Source: Leptobacterium sp964389205 (GTDB lineage: Bacteria > Bacteroidota > Bacteroidia > Flavobacteriales > Flavobacteriaceae). From it: 60,319 bases of DNA. Shown piece by piece: positions 14,649 through 24,694 of this stretch. The DNA is taken from positions 1 through 60,319 of the forward strand of contig CAYMDH010000017.1 of the NCBI GenBank assembly GCA_964389205.1. Direction: 5' to 3'. The first letter of the stretch is position 1, and each line of letters begins with the position of its first letter. Made by a program: the position numbers and the translations under genes. Below the pieces are notes generated by a model. That model worked only from the letters and a program-made list of their open reading frames with translations. It did not search any database and was not told the DNA's origin.

Positions 14649-15209
14649 TTAATCTTCTATAAGTTCATCTAACAGCGTCTTGACATCGCCACTGTTCCAC
14701 TTAGCTATCCCAACGCGTTCTAAGGCAACATACCCATCTTTATCAATAATATATGTTGATGGTATTTTTTCTGCATCAAAAGGCATTTTTTCCCCAATAA
14801 TTAAATAGGTTGCTGGGAAAGTATATTCTTTTTCATTCATAAACTCTTCTACAGGTTCTCTCTCTTCATTAGTTATAATATAAAAAGTGACTTTATCTTT
14901 ATATTGATCATATAATTTCTGAATTCCCTTTACTTCTGCTATAGATGGTACACGCCATGAAGACCAAAAATGCAAAAAAATCACTTCTCCTTTTGCCTCT
15001 TGAAAATTGAAAAAATCCCATTTTTCATTCTTTAATTTCCAATCAAAATCACTCACTGCTGTTCTATCTTCCTTTTTAATTATTTCTGGGCTAAAAGAAA
15101 ATATTCTATTCAATAATATTTTACCTTCATGCCCTAAAGGTGTTATAAAAAAACAAGCTACAATTGCAATAATTATTAAATTAATAATTAGACGTTTATT
15201 TTTTTTCAC
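14649..15209 (-). CDS. TlpA-like protein lacking the CxxC active site, 186 aa
   Basis: A paralogue of the neighbouring TlpA protein: same length, same N-terminal anchor (INLIIIAIVACFFITPLG), same SFSPEII...DRT region after the anchor and same cis-Pro loop (KIPSTY). However, the redox motif reads WSSWRVPSIAE, with Arg86 and Ser89 in place of both cysteines. It therefore cannot do dithiol chemistry; a binding, chaperone or decoy role is possible. The reading frame is intact, which argues against simple decay. Confidence 0.88.
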   Translation of the reverse strand: MKKNKRLIINLIIIAIVACFFITPLGHEGKILLNRIFSFSPEIIKKEDRTAVSDFDWKLKNEKWDFFNFQEAKGEVIFLHFWSSWRVPSIAEVKGIQKLYDQYKDKVTFYIITNEEREPVEEFMNEKEYTFPATYLIIGEKMPFDAEKIPSTYIIDKDGYVALERVGIAKWNSGDVKTLLDELIED

Positions 15210-15340
15210 GTAATATGTATTTAATTTTTCATGTTGATTTCACACTACACTCACATATGGTTTCAAAACTACTAATTAATTATATGATAAAAGAAGAACT
15301 AACATTTTTATATGGATTAGAAAAATTTATAAAACTATGA

Positions 15341-16012
15341 CTATGCCATTAGGTTTGTAATTCTAATCTCCTTTCTATTGAAGTTTACGATACCGTCTTT
15401 TCTAAGATCGTTTAACAGAATATTTAAATTAGGTCTGGAAGTACCGATAAGTCCTGCAATATCCTTTTGAGTATAAGGATGTTCAATTACCGTATCCCCA
15501 GTTTTTGGGCAACAATGGCCATAATCTATAGAAAGGTCATCTAAAAATTCCATGAGCCTAGTTTTAGAATCTTTAAATAATAAAAGTTGCAACCTACGCT
15601 CTAATCGTGTTAATCGCAACCCTAAAATTTTATATATTTTTAAACTAAACTTTTCGTTTTCTCTAAGTAACTCATGAATAACATCTAGTGAGGTAGAACA
15701 AACAGATGTTTTTTTATCCACAGCTCTAGCAAATTCGTTTCTTCTTTCTTGACCTAAAATTGCTTTCTCTCCAAAAATATCCCCTTTGGTTAAAATACTA
15801 GTAATTACCTCATTTCCTTCTTCAGTATAGTATCCTATTTTTACTTTCCCTTGATTAATTAAATGAACTTTATCTGCAGAATCATCTTGCGTATAGATAT
15901 AATCGCCTTTACTAAATAAATTAATCTTATGGGTAGATTTAAAACGATCATATTTATGAGGGCAAAGAAATTTAAATATATCTATGTCTTCTAAAAACCA
16001 AACAGATTTCAT
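15341..16012 (-). CDS. Crp/Fnr-family transcriptional regulator, 223 aa
   Basis: The N-terminal cyclic-nucleotide-binding-like domain (FSKGDYIYTQDDSADKVHLI, GDIFGEKAIL) is followed by a long helix with LGLRLTRLERRLQLLLF and a Crp-type winged helix ending with YTQKDIAGLIGTSRPNLNILLNDLRKDG. It differs from the two other Crp/Fnr proteins in the window by having Pro-Asn in the recognition helix, so it likely reads a different site. A Cys pair (HCCPKTGD) lies just before the HTH. It sits upstream of the two TlpA genes on the same strand, 131 bases away. Confidence 0.85.
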   Translation of the reverse strand: MKSVWFLEDIDIFKFLCPHKYDRFKSTHKINLFSKGDYIYTQDDSADKVHLINQGKVKIGYYTEEGNEVITSILTKGDIFGEKAILGQERRNEFARAVDKKTSVCSTSLDVIHELLRENEKFSLKIYKILGLRLTRLERRLQLLLFKDSKTRLMEFLDDLSIDYGHCCPKTGDTVIEHPYTQKDIAGLIGTSRPNLNILLNDLRKDGIVNFNRKEIRITNLMA

Positions 16013-16310
16013 GATCCTAATAGTTAGTTCTATTTTGAGTCGTTAAAAATAGTATTTACTAACATTATGCATAAGTAATTTTGAAATAGCTAATAATTAC
16101 AATAAAAAAGCTTTTTTTAATAAATCTTTAACGGCACATTCTTTTTAAAGTTAGCTAGCTAACAATTTTACTTTAACATTTTTCTGAAATTTGTTAACAA
16201 CAATAGCTGTTATCAAATATAACTTATTGTTTACCGATTTTATTTGATATTAATATTTTTTATTCATTCTATCATCAAGAGTTTATTTTATCAACTCTGT
16301 TATTACCCAA
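16013..16310. other. Non-coding AT-rich gap upstream of the Crp/Fnr gene
   Basis: About 300 bases without a supportable frame. It must hold the promoter of the minus-strand Crp/Fnr gene, and short inverted repeats such as GTAATT...AATTAC are present, but I see no site strong enough to name. Confidence 0.4.
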
Positions 16311-16337
16311 AAAAACCACGCATAAGCGTGGTTTTTT
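16311..16337 (-). terminator. Terminator of the aconitase gene
   Basis: AAACCACGC and GCGTGGTTT form a stem over an ATAA loop, with A and T tracts on both sides, 23 bases beyond the aconitase stop. It may work in both directions. Confidence 0.85.
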
Positions 16338-16359
16338 ATAATTCTATATTATTCGTCTT

Positions 16360-18627
16360 TTAAGCGTTTTGCTTTTTTATAAGATTTAAAGCAGACCCTT
16401 CTTTATACCATTCTATTTGTGAATCATTATAGGTATGATTTGCCTTTATCAAATCTTTTGAACCGTCTGAATGAATTACTTCAAGAGTCAATGGTTTTCC
16501 TGGCGCAAATTCTGCCAAATCTATAAAGTTAAATGTATCGTCTTCTTGAATTTTATCGTAATCACTTTCATTAGCAAAAGTAATTCCTAGCATCCCTTGC
16601 TTTTTAAGGTTTGTTTCATGTATACGAGCGAAAGATTTCACAAGAACGGCTGCTACACCTAAATGTCTAGGTTCCATAGCTGCATGCTCTCTAGAAGATC
16701 CTTCTCCATAATTATGATCTCCTACTACTATTGTTCTGATTCCAGCTGCTTTATAAGCTCTTGCTGTATCTGGAACTCCTCCAAATTCTCCATCTAATTG
16801 ATTTTTAACAAAATTTGTCTTCTTGTTATATGCATTAACAGCTCCAATCAAACAATTGTTAGAAATATTATCTAAATGCCCTCTAAAACGCAACCATGGT
16901 CCCGCCATTGATATATGATCTGTTGTACATTTTCCATAAGCTTTAATCAATAACTTAGCATCATTAATCTCATCTCCGATAGGTGTAAATGGTGTTAGTA
17001 ATTCTAAACGTTCTGAAGTTGGGCTTACATTAACTTGTATATGACTCCCATCTGGTTCTGGCTCAAGATATCCATTATCATCTACAGCAAACCCTTTTGG
17101 TGGCAATTCCCAACCTGTTGGTTCATCAAACATTACTTCTTGCCCATCTTCACTAATCAACTTATCTGTTAATGGATTAAAATCTAAACGTCCAGATATT
17201 GCTATCGCAGCTGTTATTTCTGGAGATGCTACAAAAGCATGTGTGTTTGGATTTCCATCTGCACGCTTAGCAAAGTTTCTATTAAAAGAGTGTACTATGC
17301 TATTTTTTGGTGCATTTTTAGGATCATTATATCGTGCCCATTGTCCTATACAAGGCCCACAAGCATTTGTAAATATTTTAGCATCTAATTTTTCGAACAC
17401 TTCAAGAATTCCGTCTCTATTAGCAGTATATCTCACTTGTTCAGAACCTGGATTAATACCTAACTCTGCTTTCATTTTAATTCCTTTATCCAATGCTTGT
17501 TGTGCTATTGAAGATGCTCTAGACAAATCTTCGTAAGAAGAATTTGTACAAGACCCAATAAGCCCCCACTCAACTTGTAATGGCCAATCATTAGATGTAG
17601 CTTTTTCAGTCATAGAACTTCCTACCCCTGTTGATAAATCTGGAGTAAATGGTCCATTTAAAAGCGGTGTCAATTCTGATAAGTTAATTTCAATAACTTG
17701 ATCAAAATATTGTTCTGGATTATCATATACTTCTGCATCTGCAGTAAGGTATTCTTTTATTTTATTAGCCTCATTAGCGATATCCTCTCTATCAGTAGCC
17801 CTTAAATAACGCTCCATAGATTCGTCATATCCAAAGGTCGAGGTAGTAGCTCCTATTTCTGCTCCCATATTGCAAATGGTTCCTTTCCCTGTACATGACA
17901 TTGAAGTAGCTCCAGGTCCAAAATATTCTACAATTGCTCCGGTTCCTCCCTTTACAGTAAGTATTTCTGCTACTTTCAAAATAACATCTTTTGGAGCTGT
18001 CCAACCAGATAATTTACCAGTTAACTTAACTCCTATCAATTTTGGGAATTTTAACTCCCAAGGCATTCCTGCCATTACATCTACTGCATCTGCTCCTCCA
18101 ACACCAATGGCAACCATTCCCAATCCTCCTGCATTTACAGTATGAGAATCTGTTCCTATCATCATTCCTCCTGGAAAGGCATAATTTTCTAAAACTACCT
18201 GATGTATAATCCCTGCGCCTGGTTTCCAAAAACCTATTCCATATTTATTAGATACAGATTCTAAAAAATTAAATACTTCACTACTTACATCATTTGCATG
18301 TTTTAAATCTGTAGAAGCTCCTTCTTTTGCTTGAATTAAATGATCACAATGTACTGTCGTTGGAACAGCTACTTTATTTTTTCCTGCTTGCATAAATTGC
18401 AATAAAGCCATTTGGGCAGTAGCATCTTGACAAGCGATACGATCTGGTGCAAAATCTACATAATCTTTTCCTCTTGCATAAGCTTTTGAAGCTTTTCCAT
18501 CCCAAAGATGATTATATAATATTTTTTCTGAAAGTGTCAATGGTTTTCCTACAACCTTGCGTGCTTCATCAACACGTTCTGTCATTTGGTTATAAACCTT
18601 TTTGATCATATCGATATCGAATGCCAT
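16360..18627 (-). CDS. Aconitate hydratase, 755 aa
   Basis: A full-length aconitase of the mitochondrial-like type common in Bacteroidota. The N-terminal lyase part has IACQDATAQMALLQF and GTDSHTVNAGGLGM. The three [4Fe-4S] cysteines lie in GSCTNSSYEDL and ACGPCIGQW. The C-terminal swivel domain has DHNYGEGSSREHAAMEPRHLG. It isomerises citrate to isocitrate in the TCA cycle. It is monocistronic, with its own terminator. The symbol is left open because acn naming depends on subfamily. Confidence 0.97.
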   Translation of the reverse strand: MAFDIDMIKKVYNQMTERVDEARKVVGKPLTLSEKILYNHLWDGKASKAYARGKDYVDFAPDRIACQDATAQMALLQFMQAGKNKVAVPTTVHCDHLIQAKEGASTDLKHANDVSSEVFNFLESVSNKYGIGFWKPGAGIIHQVVLENYAFPGGMMIGTDSHTVNAGGLGMVAIGVGGADAVDVMAGMPWELKFPKLIGVKLTGKLSGWTAPKDVILKVAEILTVKGGTGAIVEYFGPGATSMSCTGKGTICNMGAEIGATTSTFGYDESMERYLRATDREDIANEANKIKEYLTADAEVYDNPEQYFDQVIEINLSELTPLLNGPFTPDLSTGVGSSMTEKATSNDWPLQVEWGLIGSCTNSSYEDLSRASSIAQQALDKGIKMKAELGINPGSEQVRYTANRDGILEVFEKLDAKIFTNACGPCIGQWARYNDPKNAPKNSIVHSFNRNFAKRADGNPNTHAFVASPEITAAIAISGRLDFNPLTDKLISEDGQEVMFDEPTGWELPPKGFAVDDNGYLEPEPDGSHIQVNVSPTSERLELLTPFTPIGDEINDAKLLIKAYGKCTTDHISMAGPWLRFRGHLDNISNNCLIGAVNAYNKKTNFVKNQLDGEFGGVPDTARAYKAAGIRTIVVGDHNYGEGSSREHAAMEPRHLGVAAVLVKSFARIHETNLKKQGMLGITFANESDYDKIQEDDTFNFIDLAEFAPGKPLTLEVIHSDGSKDLIKANHTYNDSQIEWYKEGSALNLIKKQNA

Positions 18628-18872
18628 AAATATTTAGTTTTAATTTGAAAGTCTTGCGAATTTACAAAAATTAGGTTAATTTTTTAAAGCACACTAATAA
18701 TTATTGTACTGCATAAATTAACATCTTTTTTTGTATTGGTCGAAAAAAAAATAAATAGCTTTTAAAATTTATAGATTTTTTAGAAATTCTCAATTTTATA
18801 AGGTTCAAATTGATATTTAATCATATTTCAAATAAAAAAATACTATTCCTGTATTTTTCTTGATAGATAATT

Positions 18873-19346
18873 TCAGTTAAAATTTAATCCTTCAGTACTA
18901 TATTTCTGTTTTGAAAATGTTGAGGAGTTTGTTTCGTTTCTGTTTCTAAAGGGTGTATCTCGCTCTAAAAAATCTTCAAAATTATATAGGATTCTTCTTA
19001 TTTGCATTATTTTTTTAACTATTGCTTCTCTGCTTGGAGCATTAAATTCTGTATTATTAATATCTCCCATAATGCTAGAAAATTCTAGTCTACATATTCC
19101 TTCTGCTCTGTAATAACCCCTTCGAAAGTATCCACAGCCTCATATCCAATTGCTATATCTTTTACAGAAACCAATACTAGTAAGTTATTATTATCCATCA
19201 ATACTCCTGATGCAGTATCTTTTTTAGAATTTCCTACTTTAGATCCACCAGACTCTTTAGACTATGCATATACTATATAAGCATTAAAATTATCTTTATA
19301 TTATGAGAATAAGAAAGTTAAGGCTATATATACGAATCTTTTTCAT
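18873..19346 (-). pseudogene. Decayed small secreted-protein gene
   Basis: An ATG at 19346 starts a signal-like segment MKKIRIYSLNFLILII that runs into a stop. In another frame a protein-like stretch continues (SKESGGSKVGNSKKD, ASGVLMDNNNLLVLVSVKD, IAIGYEAVDTFEGVITEQKE) to a stop near 19090, and one frame shift later it goes on as EFSSIMGDINNTEF to the stop at 18873. The last part alone is a 65-codon ORF (18873-19070), but its start lies inside the continuing homology, so I read all pieces as one broken gene. No family recognised. Confidence 0.5.
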
Positions 19347-19398
19347 TTTACTTTGATTTGTGTTCTATCAAAGGGAAAACAATCACTGTATAGATATT

Positions 19399-20352
19399 TT
19401 ATAATAAATCTTTTATAATGTTTTCTATAGTGAGCCCCTCTGCTTCTGCTTTGTAATTTTTGATAATACGATGTCTTAATATTCCTAGAGCTACTGCTTT
19501 TACATCTTCAATATCTGGAGAAAATTTTCCATTTACCGCTGCATGTGCTTTGGCTGCTAAGATAAGGTTTTGAGAAGCCCTTGGTCCAGCTCCCCAATCT
19601 ATATATTGATTTACAAAATCATTAGCTGATGTACTTTTAGGTCTGGTTTTACCAACTAGTTTCACTGCATATTCAATAACATTGTCTGCAACAGGTATTT
19701 TTCTTATGAGCTGTTGAATATTGACAATCTCATTTGCACTGAATAAAGCATTCACCGTTTGAACTTTCTCTGTAGTTGTAGATTTTACGACTTCTACTTC
19801 TTCTTGATAAGATGGATAGTTTAATTCTATAGCAAACATAAAACGATCCAATTGCGCTTCAGGCAATGGATATGTCCCTTCCTGTTCTATTGGGTTTTGC
19901 GTTGCTAATACAAAATAAGGCAAACTTAAATTATAATGATGCCCTGCTACAGTAACTGAGCGCTCTTGCATAGCTTCAAGCAAGGCTGCTTGTGTTTTTG
20001 GAGGTGTTCTGTTAATTTCATCTGCTAGAATAATATTAGCAAAAATAGGGCCTTTAATAAACTTAAATTCTCTATTCTGATCTAAGATTTCACTACCTAA
20101 AATATCACTAGGCATAAGGTCTGGTGTAAACTGAATTCGTTTAAATTCTAATCCTAATGCTTTAGAAATTGTATTTACCATCAGGGTTTTAGCCAATCCA
20201 GGAACACCAATAAGCAAAGCGTGACCGCCTGCATAGATAGAAATTAATATTTCATTAATTACATTTTCTTGACCAATAATAACTTTTGAAATCTCTTTTT
20301 TTAACTCCTGATGTTTTTCAACCAGTTTGTTAATTGCGGCAACATCTGACAT
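19399..20352 (-). CDS. MoxR-family AAA+ ATPase, 317 aa
   Basis: AAA_3-type ATPase with Walker A GVPGLAKT (~44-51), Walker B ILADEINR (~107-114), sensor 1 LATQNPIEQEGTYPLPEAQLDRF and a C-terminal AAA lid (GAGPRASQNLILAAKAHA). MoxR proteins act as chaperones that activate metalloproteins or partner VWA proteins. No VWA or DUF58 gene follows here. It lies 6 bases downstream of a PPIase gene, part of a conserved flavobacterial block of folding factors. Confidence 0.94.
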   Translation of the reverse strand: MSDVAAINKLVEKHQELKKEISKVIIGQENVINEILISIYAGGHALLIGVPGLAKTLMVNTISKALGLEFKRIQFTPDLMPSDILGSEILDQNREFKFIKGPIFANIILADEINRTPPKTQAALLEAMQERSVTVAGHHYNLSLPYFVLATQNPIEQEGTYPLPEAQLDRFMFAIELNYPSYQEEVEVVKSTTTEKVQTVNALFSANEIVNIQQLIRKIPVADNVIEYAVKLVGKTRPKSTSANDFVNQYIDWGAGPRASQNLILAAKAHAAVNGKFSPDIEDVKAVALGILRHRIIKNYKAEAEGLTIENIIKDLL

Positions 20353-20358
20353 ATAAAA

Positions 20359-21798
20359 TTATTTTTTTAGCCAGTTACTAGTAAAATCACAACTTCTATT
20401 GTCTATACTTAAACTAATATAAGTGTCTTTTATTTTTTTTACTGTCCACTCTTCAATTGCCTTTCTTTGTTTATCTTTTAATGCCAACTCTTGTATTTTC
20501 AAATAGTCATTGGTAAAATCTGCAGTGTGTTCATCAAATCTATTGCTTATTTTAAGAATTTTATACCCTTGTACATCTCCTGTACGTGGATTTAATTCTA
20601 ATACTGGGTATGATACTTGATCATCTTTTAAATCTCTTATTTGATTATAAAGAGTAGGATCCATTTTGGTAAGTTCAAAACGTGTGTCAAAGTTAACAGG
20701 ATTTCTAAGAACTCCTCCGTCAAATTTAGTTTCCTTTTGATCTGAAAATTCTAAGGCAGCATCTTTAAATGTGAGCTCTTTATTATCCAAGCGCGTTTTT
20801 AATGTGCTCAATTCTTCTTTTGCCTTATTCATAGCTCTATCTGATACTTCAGGTACCAAAAGAATATGTCTAACATCACGTTCTTGCCCTCTAATTTTTT
20901 CTACCATTAATATATGCCAACCAAAGGTTGTTTTAAATGGTTCTGAAACCTGCCCTTCATCTAGGCTAAATGCTGCGTCTTTGAATTCTTTAACAAAAGG
21001 TGTTTTTTTAGTCATTGAATATGCGCCCCCCTTTGCCCTAGACCCTTCATCCTTAGAATGAAGAATTGCTTTAGTTGAAAAACTTGCGCTATTGTCTTCA
21101 ACATCTCGCTTCATTTCTCTTAAACGATTTACAACTCTCTCTGTTTCTTCTTCTGAAACTTTTGGTTGTCTAACTATTTGCGCAATTTCTAATTCTGCAC
21201 CAAAAACAGGAAGTTCATCTTTTGGGATTTTATTAAACCATTGTCTAACTTCTTCAGGAGTTATTTCTACTTCTTCAAGAATTTTAGCTTGCATTCTATC
21301 GGCAAGTTCTCTTCCTTTTTCAATTTCAAAAAGCTCAGCTCTAAAACCTTCTTCATCATCCTTACCATAGTATTCTAATACTTTTTCAATAGATCCTAGT
21401 TGCTCTACTAGATAACTTACCTTAGAAGAAGCAATATTTGTAATTTCTGCATCAGAAATATCAATACTATCCTGAATAGCATGATGCGCATAGAGCTTAT
21501 CTTCCATAAGCTTACCCAATAATTGACAACGTGTAATTTCTTTTAAAGAAATTCCTTGTGTTTGTAGGTCAATCAGTGTTTTGTCAACGTCTGATTCTAA
21601 AATCAAATAATCACCAACTACAGCTGCCACACCATCTACTTTTATTCTTGTGGTTGTTCTTGTTGTATCTTTTATCGTTTTTTTAATTAAAGTACTTTTA
21701 ACTTCATCTGTTACATTTTCAGAAACCTCATCCTGTGCAGTCACTACTTGTATGAAAAGAAGTGAAAACAATCCTATTACATAGTTAATTTTTCTCAT
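20359..21798 (-). CDS. SurA-like periplasmic peptidyl-prolyl isomerase, 479 aa
   Basis: Signal peptide MRKINYVIGLFSLLFIQVVTAQ, a SurA N-terminal-like helical domain (AVVGDYLILESDVDKTLIDL) and one clear PPIC parvulin domain (~170-280, AKGGAYSMTKKTPFVKEF, FGWHILMVEKI). A second, more divergent parvulin-like region follows (~285-390, KFDGGVLRNPVNFD). The start at 21798 rather than the outer ATG at 21831 is chosen because it gives the signal peptide its natural N-terminus; it overlaps the upstream gene by 14 bases. Role: outer-membrane protein folding. Confidence 0.9.
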   Translation of the reverse strand: MRKINYVIGLFSLLFIQVVTAQDEVSENVTDEVKSTLIKKTIKDTTRTTTRIKVDGVAAVVGDYLILESDVDKTLIDLQTQGISLKEITRCQLLGKLMEDKLYAHHAIQDSIDISDAEITNIASSKVSYLVEQLGSIEKVLEYYGKDDEEGFRAELFEIEKGRELADRMQAKILEEVEITPEEVRQWFNKIPKDELPVFGAELEIAQIVRQPKVSEEETERVVNRLREMKRDVEDNSASFSTKAILHSKDEGSRAKGGAYSMTKKTPFVKEFKDAAFSLDEGQVSEPFKTTFGWHILMVEKIRGQERDVRHILLVPEVSDRAMNKAKEELSTLKTRLDNKELTFKDAALEFSDQKETKFDGGVLRNPVNFDTRFELTKMDPTLYNQIRDLKDDQVSYPVLELNPRTGDVQGYKILKISNRFDEHTADFTNDYLKIQELALKDKQRKAIEEWTVKKIKDTYISLSIDNRSCDFTSNWLKK

Positions 21799-22645
21799 AA
21801 ATCTCAAATCGTTTTTTTTGTATCGCTTCATCTATTAAATCTTTTTCTAAATTTCTAATAAACTCAAGTTTTCGCTTGTTTAGAATAATTTGTTGTAAGG
21901 TTGGAGTGATATATTCAAGAGGTGCATTATCATTTTTTTTCAAAATATCTTTAACATGTACCAAATATACTTCTAAAGAGTCTGTTAGTTCAAAAAATTG
22001 TGATTTTTTTAAGTATCTATTCTTATTATCTGCATTTATTAAAGGGATTTTATGAGTAAATTCCCTAACCTTAACCCAACTAGAGTCGTTTAAAGAGTAT
22101 GATTTAAATTGTAAACCAATCGCTTCTAATTCTTCTTGGTCTTCCTTATTAAAGCGAGTTAACTTTTCTTTTATAAGTTCTATATCGGAAAAACTATTGT
22201 CTATTTGAATATACCTTAGTTTAATTAAATCTTCATTTAATTTAAAGTTATCTTTATTTTCTTCATAGTAATGAATCATTTCGTCATAAGGAATCATTGA
22301 ATCCATTTCTCTATTCACTAAGGCTTCCTTATAGGCTGCCATGTATAAATCTTTTCTGTATTCTTCTATAAGGTTTTCAAATTTTGAAATTTTTTCTTCA
22401 TCTAAATTGATTTTTGCCTTTTCAATCAATAAATGTTTTTTTGCCCAAGTATTTATAAAATTATTAACGATAATAATACTATCTTCCTGTGATAGTTTGT
22501 CATTCCATACTTCATTAATATCATCTTGATACAAATAATTCTCTCCTACTCTAGCAATAACTGTCTGATCTATTTCTTTTTGAAAAAAAGCACATGATGA
22601 TATTATGTGAAAAAAAGTAATATATAAAAGTCCTTTCTTCATCAT
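21785..22645 (-). CDS. SurA N-domain-like lipoprotein without PPIC domain, 286 aa
   Basis: The signal peptide ends in the lipobox ISSC (Cys18), so it is a membrane-anchored lipoprotein. The body starts IARVGENYLYQDDINEVW, resembling the N-terminal chaperone domain of SurA/PpiD, and is mainly helical and charged to the end (LEYITPTLQQIILNKRKLEF). No parvulin active-site pattern is visible. It overlaps the upstream PPIase gene by 4 bases (ATGA), so translation is coupled. Probably a helper in the same outer-membrane folding complex; this is inferred from context. Confidence 0.82.
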   Translation of the reverse strand: MMKKGLLYITFFHIISSCAFFQKEIDQTVIARVGENYLYQDDINEVWNDKLSQEDSIIIVNNFINTWAKKHLLIEKAKINLDEEKISKFENLIEEYRKDLYMAAYKEALVNREMDSMIPYDEMIHYYEENKDNFKLNEDLIKLRYIQIDNSFSDIELIKEKLTRFNKEDQEELEAIGLQFKSYSLNDSSWVKVREFTHKIPLINADNKNRYLKKSQFFELTDSLEVYLVHVKDILKKNDNAPLEYITPTLQQIILNKRKLEFIRNLEKDLIDEAIQKKRFEIYEKN

Positions 22646-24549
22646 TCTAAGAGTTTTTCTTTAATTTTATTAAACACTTTTTCATTTATGTTAATTTCAT
22701 TGTTTGATCTTAATGTCATCAACCATTTTTCTTCTAAAAATTTTTGATAATCGCTTACTAGTTGATTATTGGCTTCTTTGGTTGTTTTAAAACTTTCATC
22801 AATAATTTCAGTTGTATTTACTAGTATATACGAGCCATCTACAGAAAAAATATCTGAGACACCCAATTTTGCAATATAATTATGAGGAAGTCTGCTGTCA
22901 TTAATTTCTATAATTTGTTCTGTTGGAATGATTTCTTCTTTAAATTCGCTCTTCATTTTTTTATTGATAGTAGAAAGGCTAGCATTTTTGTCTAGAATTT
23001 TTTTCAATCGCAGTGCCTTCTTTTTATCAGAAATTAAAAAAATCATTGCTTTAATTTTCTTGTTCCATGTATAGTGAGCACTATTTTTCTTAAAATATGA
23101 TTGAATTGCCAATGTATCATCTCTGCTTTTATCCCATATCTCCTCCTTCATAATATCAAACATTAGTAATCCATCTCGATACTCTGAAACTATGGCTGCA
23201 TAAGCTTCATTTTCTTTTTCTAAATACTTTTCATGATATTTTATAATAGTATGCTCAATAAAATCATTGTATTCTTCAAATGACAGCTCACTGTTTTTTA
23301 GTTGTTTTTCTTCTAAATAGGAAATGAAATCTTTTCCCTTAAAATACTCATATTCTAATTTAAATAGATTTTTGTTTGCTATAGCTTCATGAAGAGTTTT
23401 AATGGATACCGTTTTAGTATTCATTATTTTAGCTATATGACCAAAATCTTTAAATTGATATCTTTCTTTTAAATCATGAAAGAAGGAAATTTTAGAGTGT
23501 TTAGATCTATCATCTCTTTTTATACTCTTTTTTAATTCTATACGCTCTTTTTCATAACTCCCAATGGGTTCTTTCTTTATAATCTTTATAATATGCCATC
23601 CGTATTTCGATTGAAAAGGTTTTGATATTTCTCCTTCTGCTAAAGAGAAAGCTACTTCTTCAAGTTTATTCCCATTTAATTCAGATGATTTTAATATTGG
23701 AAGCTGCCCTCCTTTTTCTGCGTTACTTCTATCATCTGAAAATTGTAAAGCCATTGTTTCAAAGTTTGCACCTTGCTTAATATGATTGTAGATTTTTTGA
23801 ATCGCCTGCTGGGATGATTCAGAAAATCCGGTGTTATCTCTATCTTCTAATAAAATGTGAGCAATAGTTACATTTCCTCTATTAGTTCTTCTGTCTTTAA
23901 CTTTTATAATATGATACCCAAAAGGAGTCCTTACTGGTTTGCTTATCTCTCCAATTTTTACAGCGTATGTTTCCTTTTCAAAAAGATGGTCCATTCTAAG
24001 TACAGAAAAATATCCTAATGACTCTGCTATGATAGTTTTTCCATCATGAACTTGAGTACTTACATTTTCAAAACCTTCTTTAAGCGCTGCATTTCTAATT
24101 TCCACAATCCTTTTGTATGCAGAAAGGGTGTCTGCAGGAAGAGCATTACTAGCTAATCTAACCAAAATATGATTAGCATTTATTTCTGTTTGTAAGCGTT
24201 CATAGGCTTCTTGAATTAATTCTTCTGAAACAGTAGTAGTTGTGCTATAATTTTTAACTAAAATATTTTTATAGTTATTTAATTCATTTAAATATGCTTT
24301 TCTTTTATGATGGTTTCGATTTTTAGCCTCTAATATTTTTAATTTAAAATTTATAAAAGATTCTAAATATGCATCTATATCTTTTTGAGTTTCATCTTCA
24401 ATAAGATCTAAATTCTTTTTATATACTCTAATAAATTCATTTTCAAAAACAGCCTCCCCATTAATAGTAAATAGAATATCTTCTTGTTCTTGTGCAGTTG
24501 TAAAAAAACTCACAAAGCATGATATAACAAAAAACCATACATACTTCAT
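22642..24549 (-). CDS. Peptidyl-prolyl isomerase with two parvulin domains, 635 aa
   Basis: A signal peptide (VWFFVISCFVSFFTTAQ) and a SurA-like N domain (ILFTINGEAVFENEFIRVY) are followed by two PPIC rotamase domains, ~115-215 (ESLGYFSVLRMDHLFEKE, FGYHIIKVKD) and ~222-320 (AEKGGQLPILKSSEL, YGWHIIKIIKK). A long charged C-terminal region follows (to 635) with another N-domain-like repeat. First gene of the four-gene folding block that ends with MoxR. Periplasmic chaperone/isomerase for outer-membrane proteins. Confidence 0.92.
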   Translation of the reverse strand: MKYVWFFVISCFVSFFTTAQEQEDILFTINGEAVFENEFIRVYKKNLDLIEDETQKDIDAYLESFINFKLKILEAKNRNHHKRKAYLNELNNYKNILVKNYSTTTTVSEELIQEAYERLQTEINANHILVRLASNALPADTLSAYKRIVEIRNAALKEGFENVSTQVHDGKTIIAESLGYFSVLRMDHLFEKETYAVKIGEISKPVRTPFGYHIIKVKDRRTNRGNVTIAHILLEDRDNTGFSESSQQAIQKIYNHIKQGANFETMALQFSDDRSNAEKGGQLPILKSSELNGNKLEEVAFSLAEGEISKPFQSKYGWHIIKIIKKEPIGSYEKERIELKKSIKRDDRSKHSKISFFHDLKERYQFKDFGHIAKIMNTKTVSIKTLHEAIANKNLFKLEYEYFKGKDFISYLEEKQLKNSELSFEEYNDFIEHTIIKYHEKYLEKENEAYAAIVSEYRDGLLMFDIMKEEIWDKSRDDTLAIQSYFKKNSAHYTWNKKIKAMIFLISDKKKALRLKKILDKNASLSTINKKMKSEFKEEIIPTEQIIEINDSRLPHNYIAKLGVSDIFSVDGSYILVNTTEIIDESFKTTKEANNQLVSDYQKFLEEKWLMTLRSNNEININEKVFNKIKEKLLE

Positions 24550-24694
24550 AGATGTAAAATTTATTTGAACAAAAATAGGTGTTTGAAAAAATATAGCCCC
24601 TTATGAACTAACGGAAAAAACAAATAACTATTATTGCTTTTTTGTAAATTCGCTCCTTCAATAAAAAATCTATTCAAAAGAATTACTATATTAA

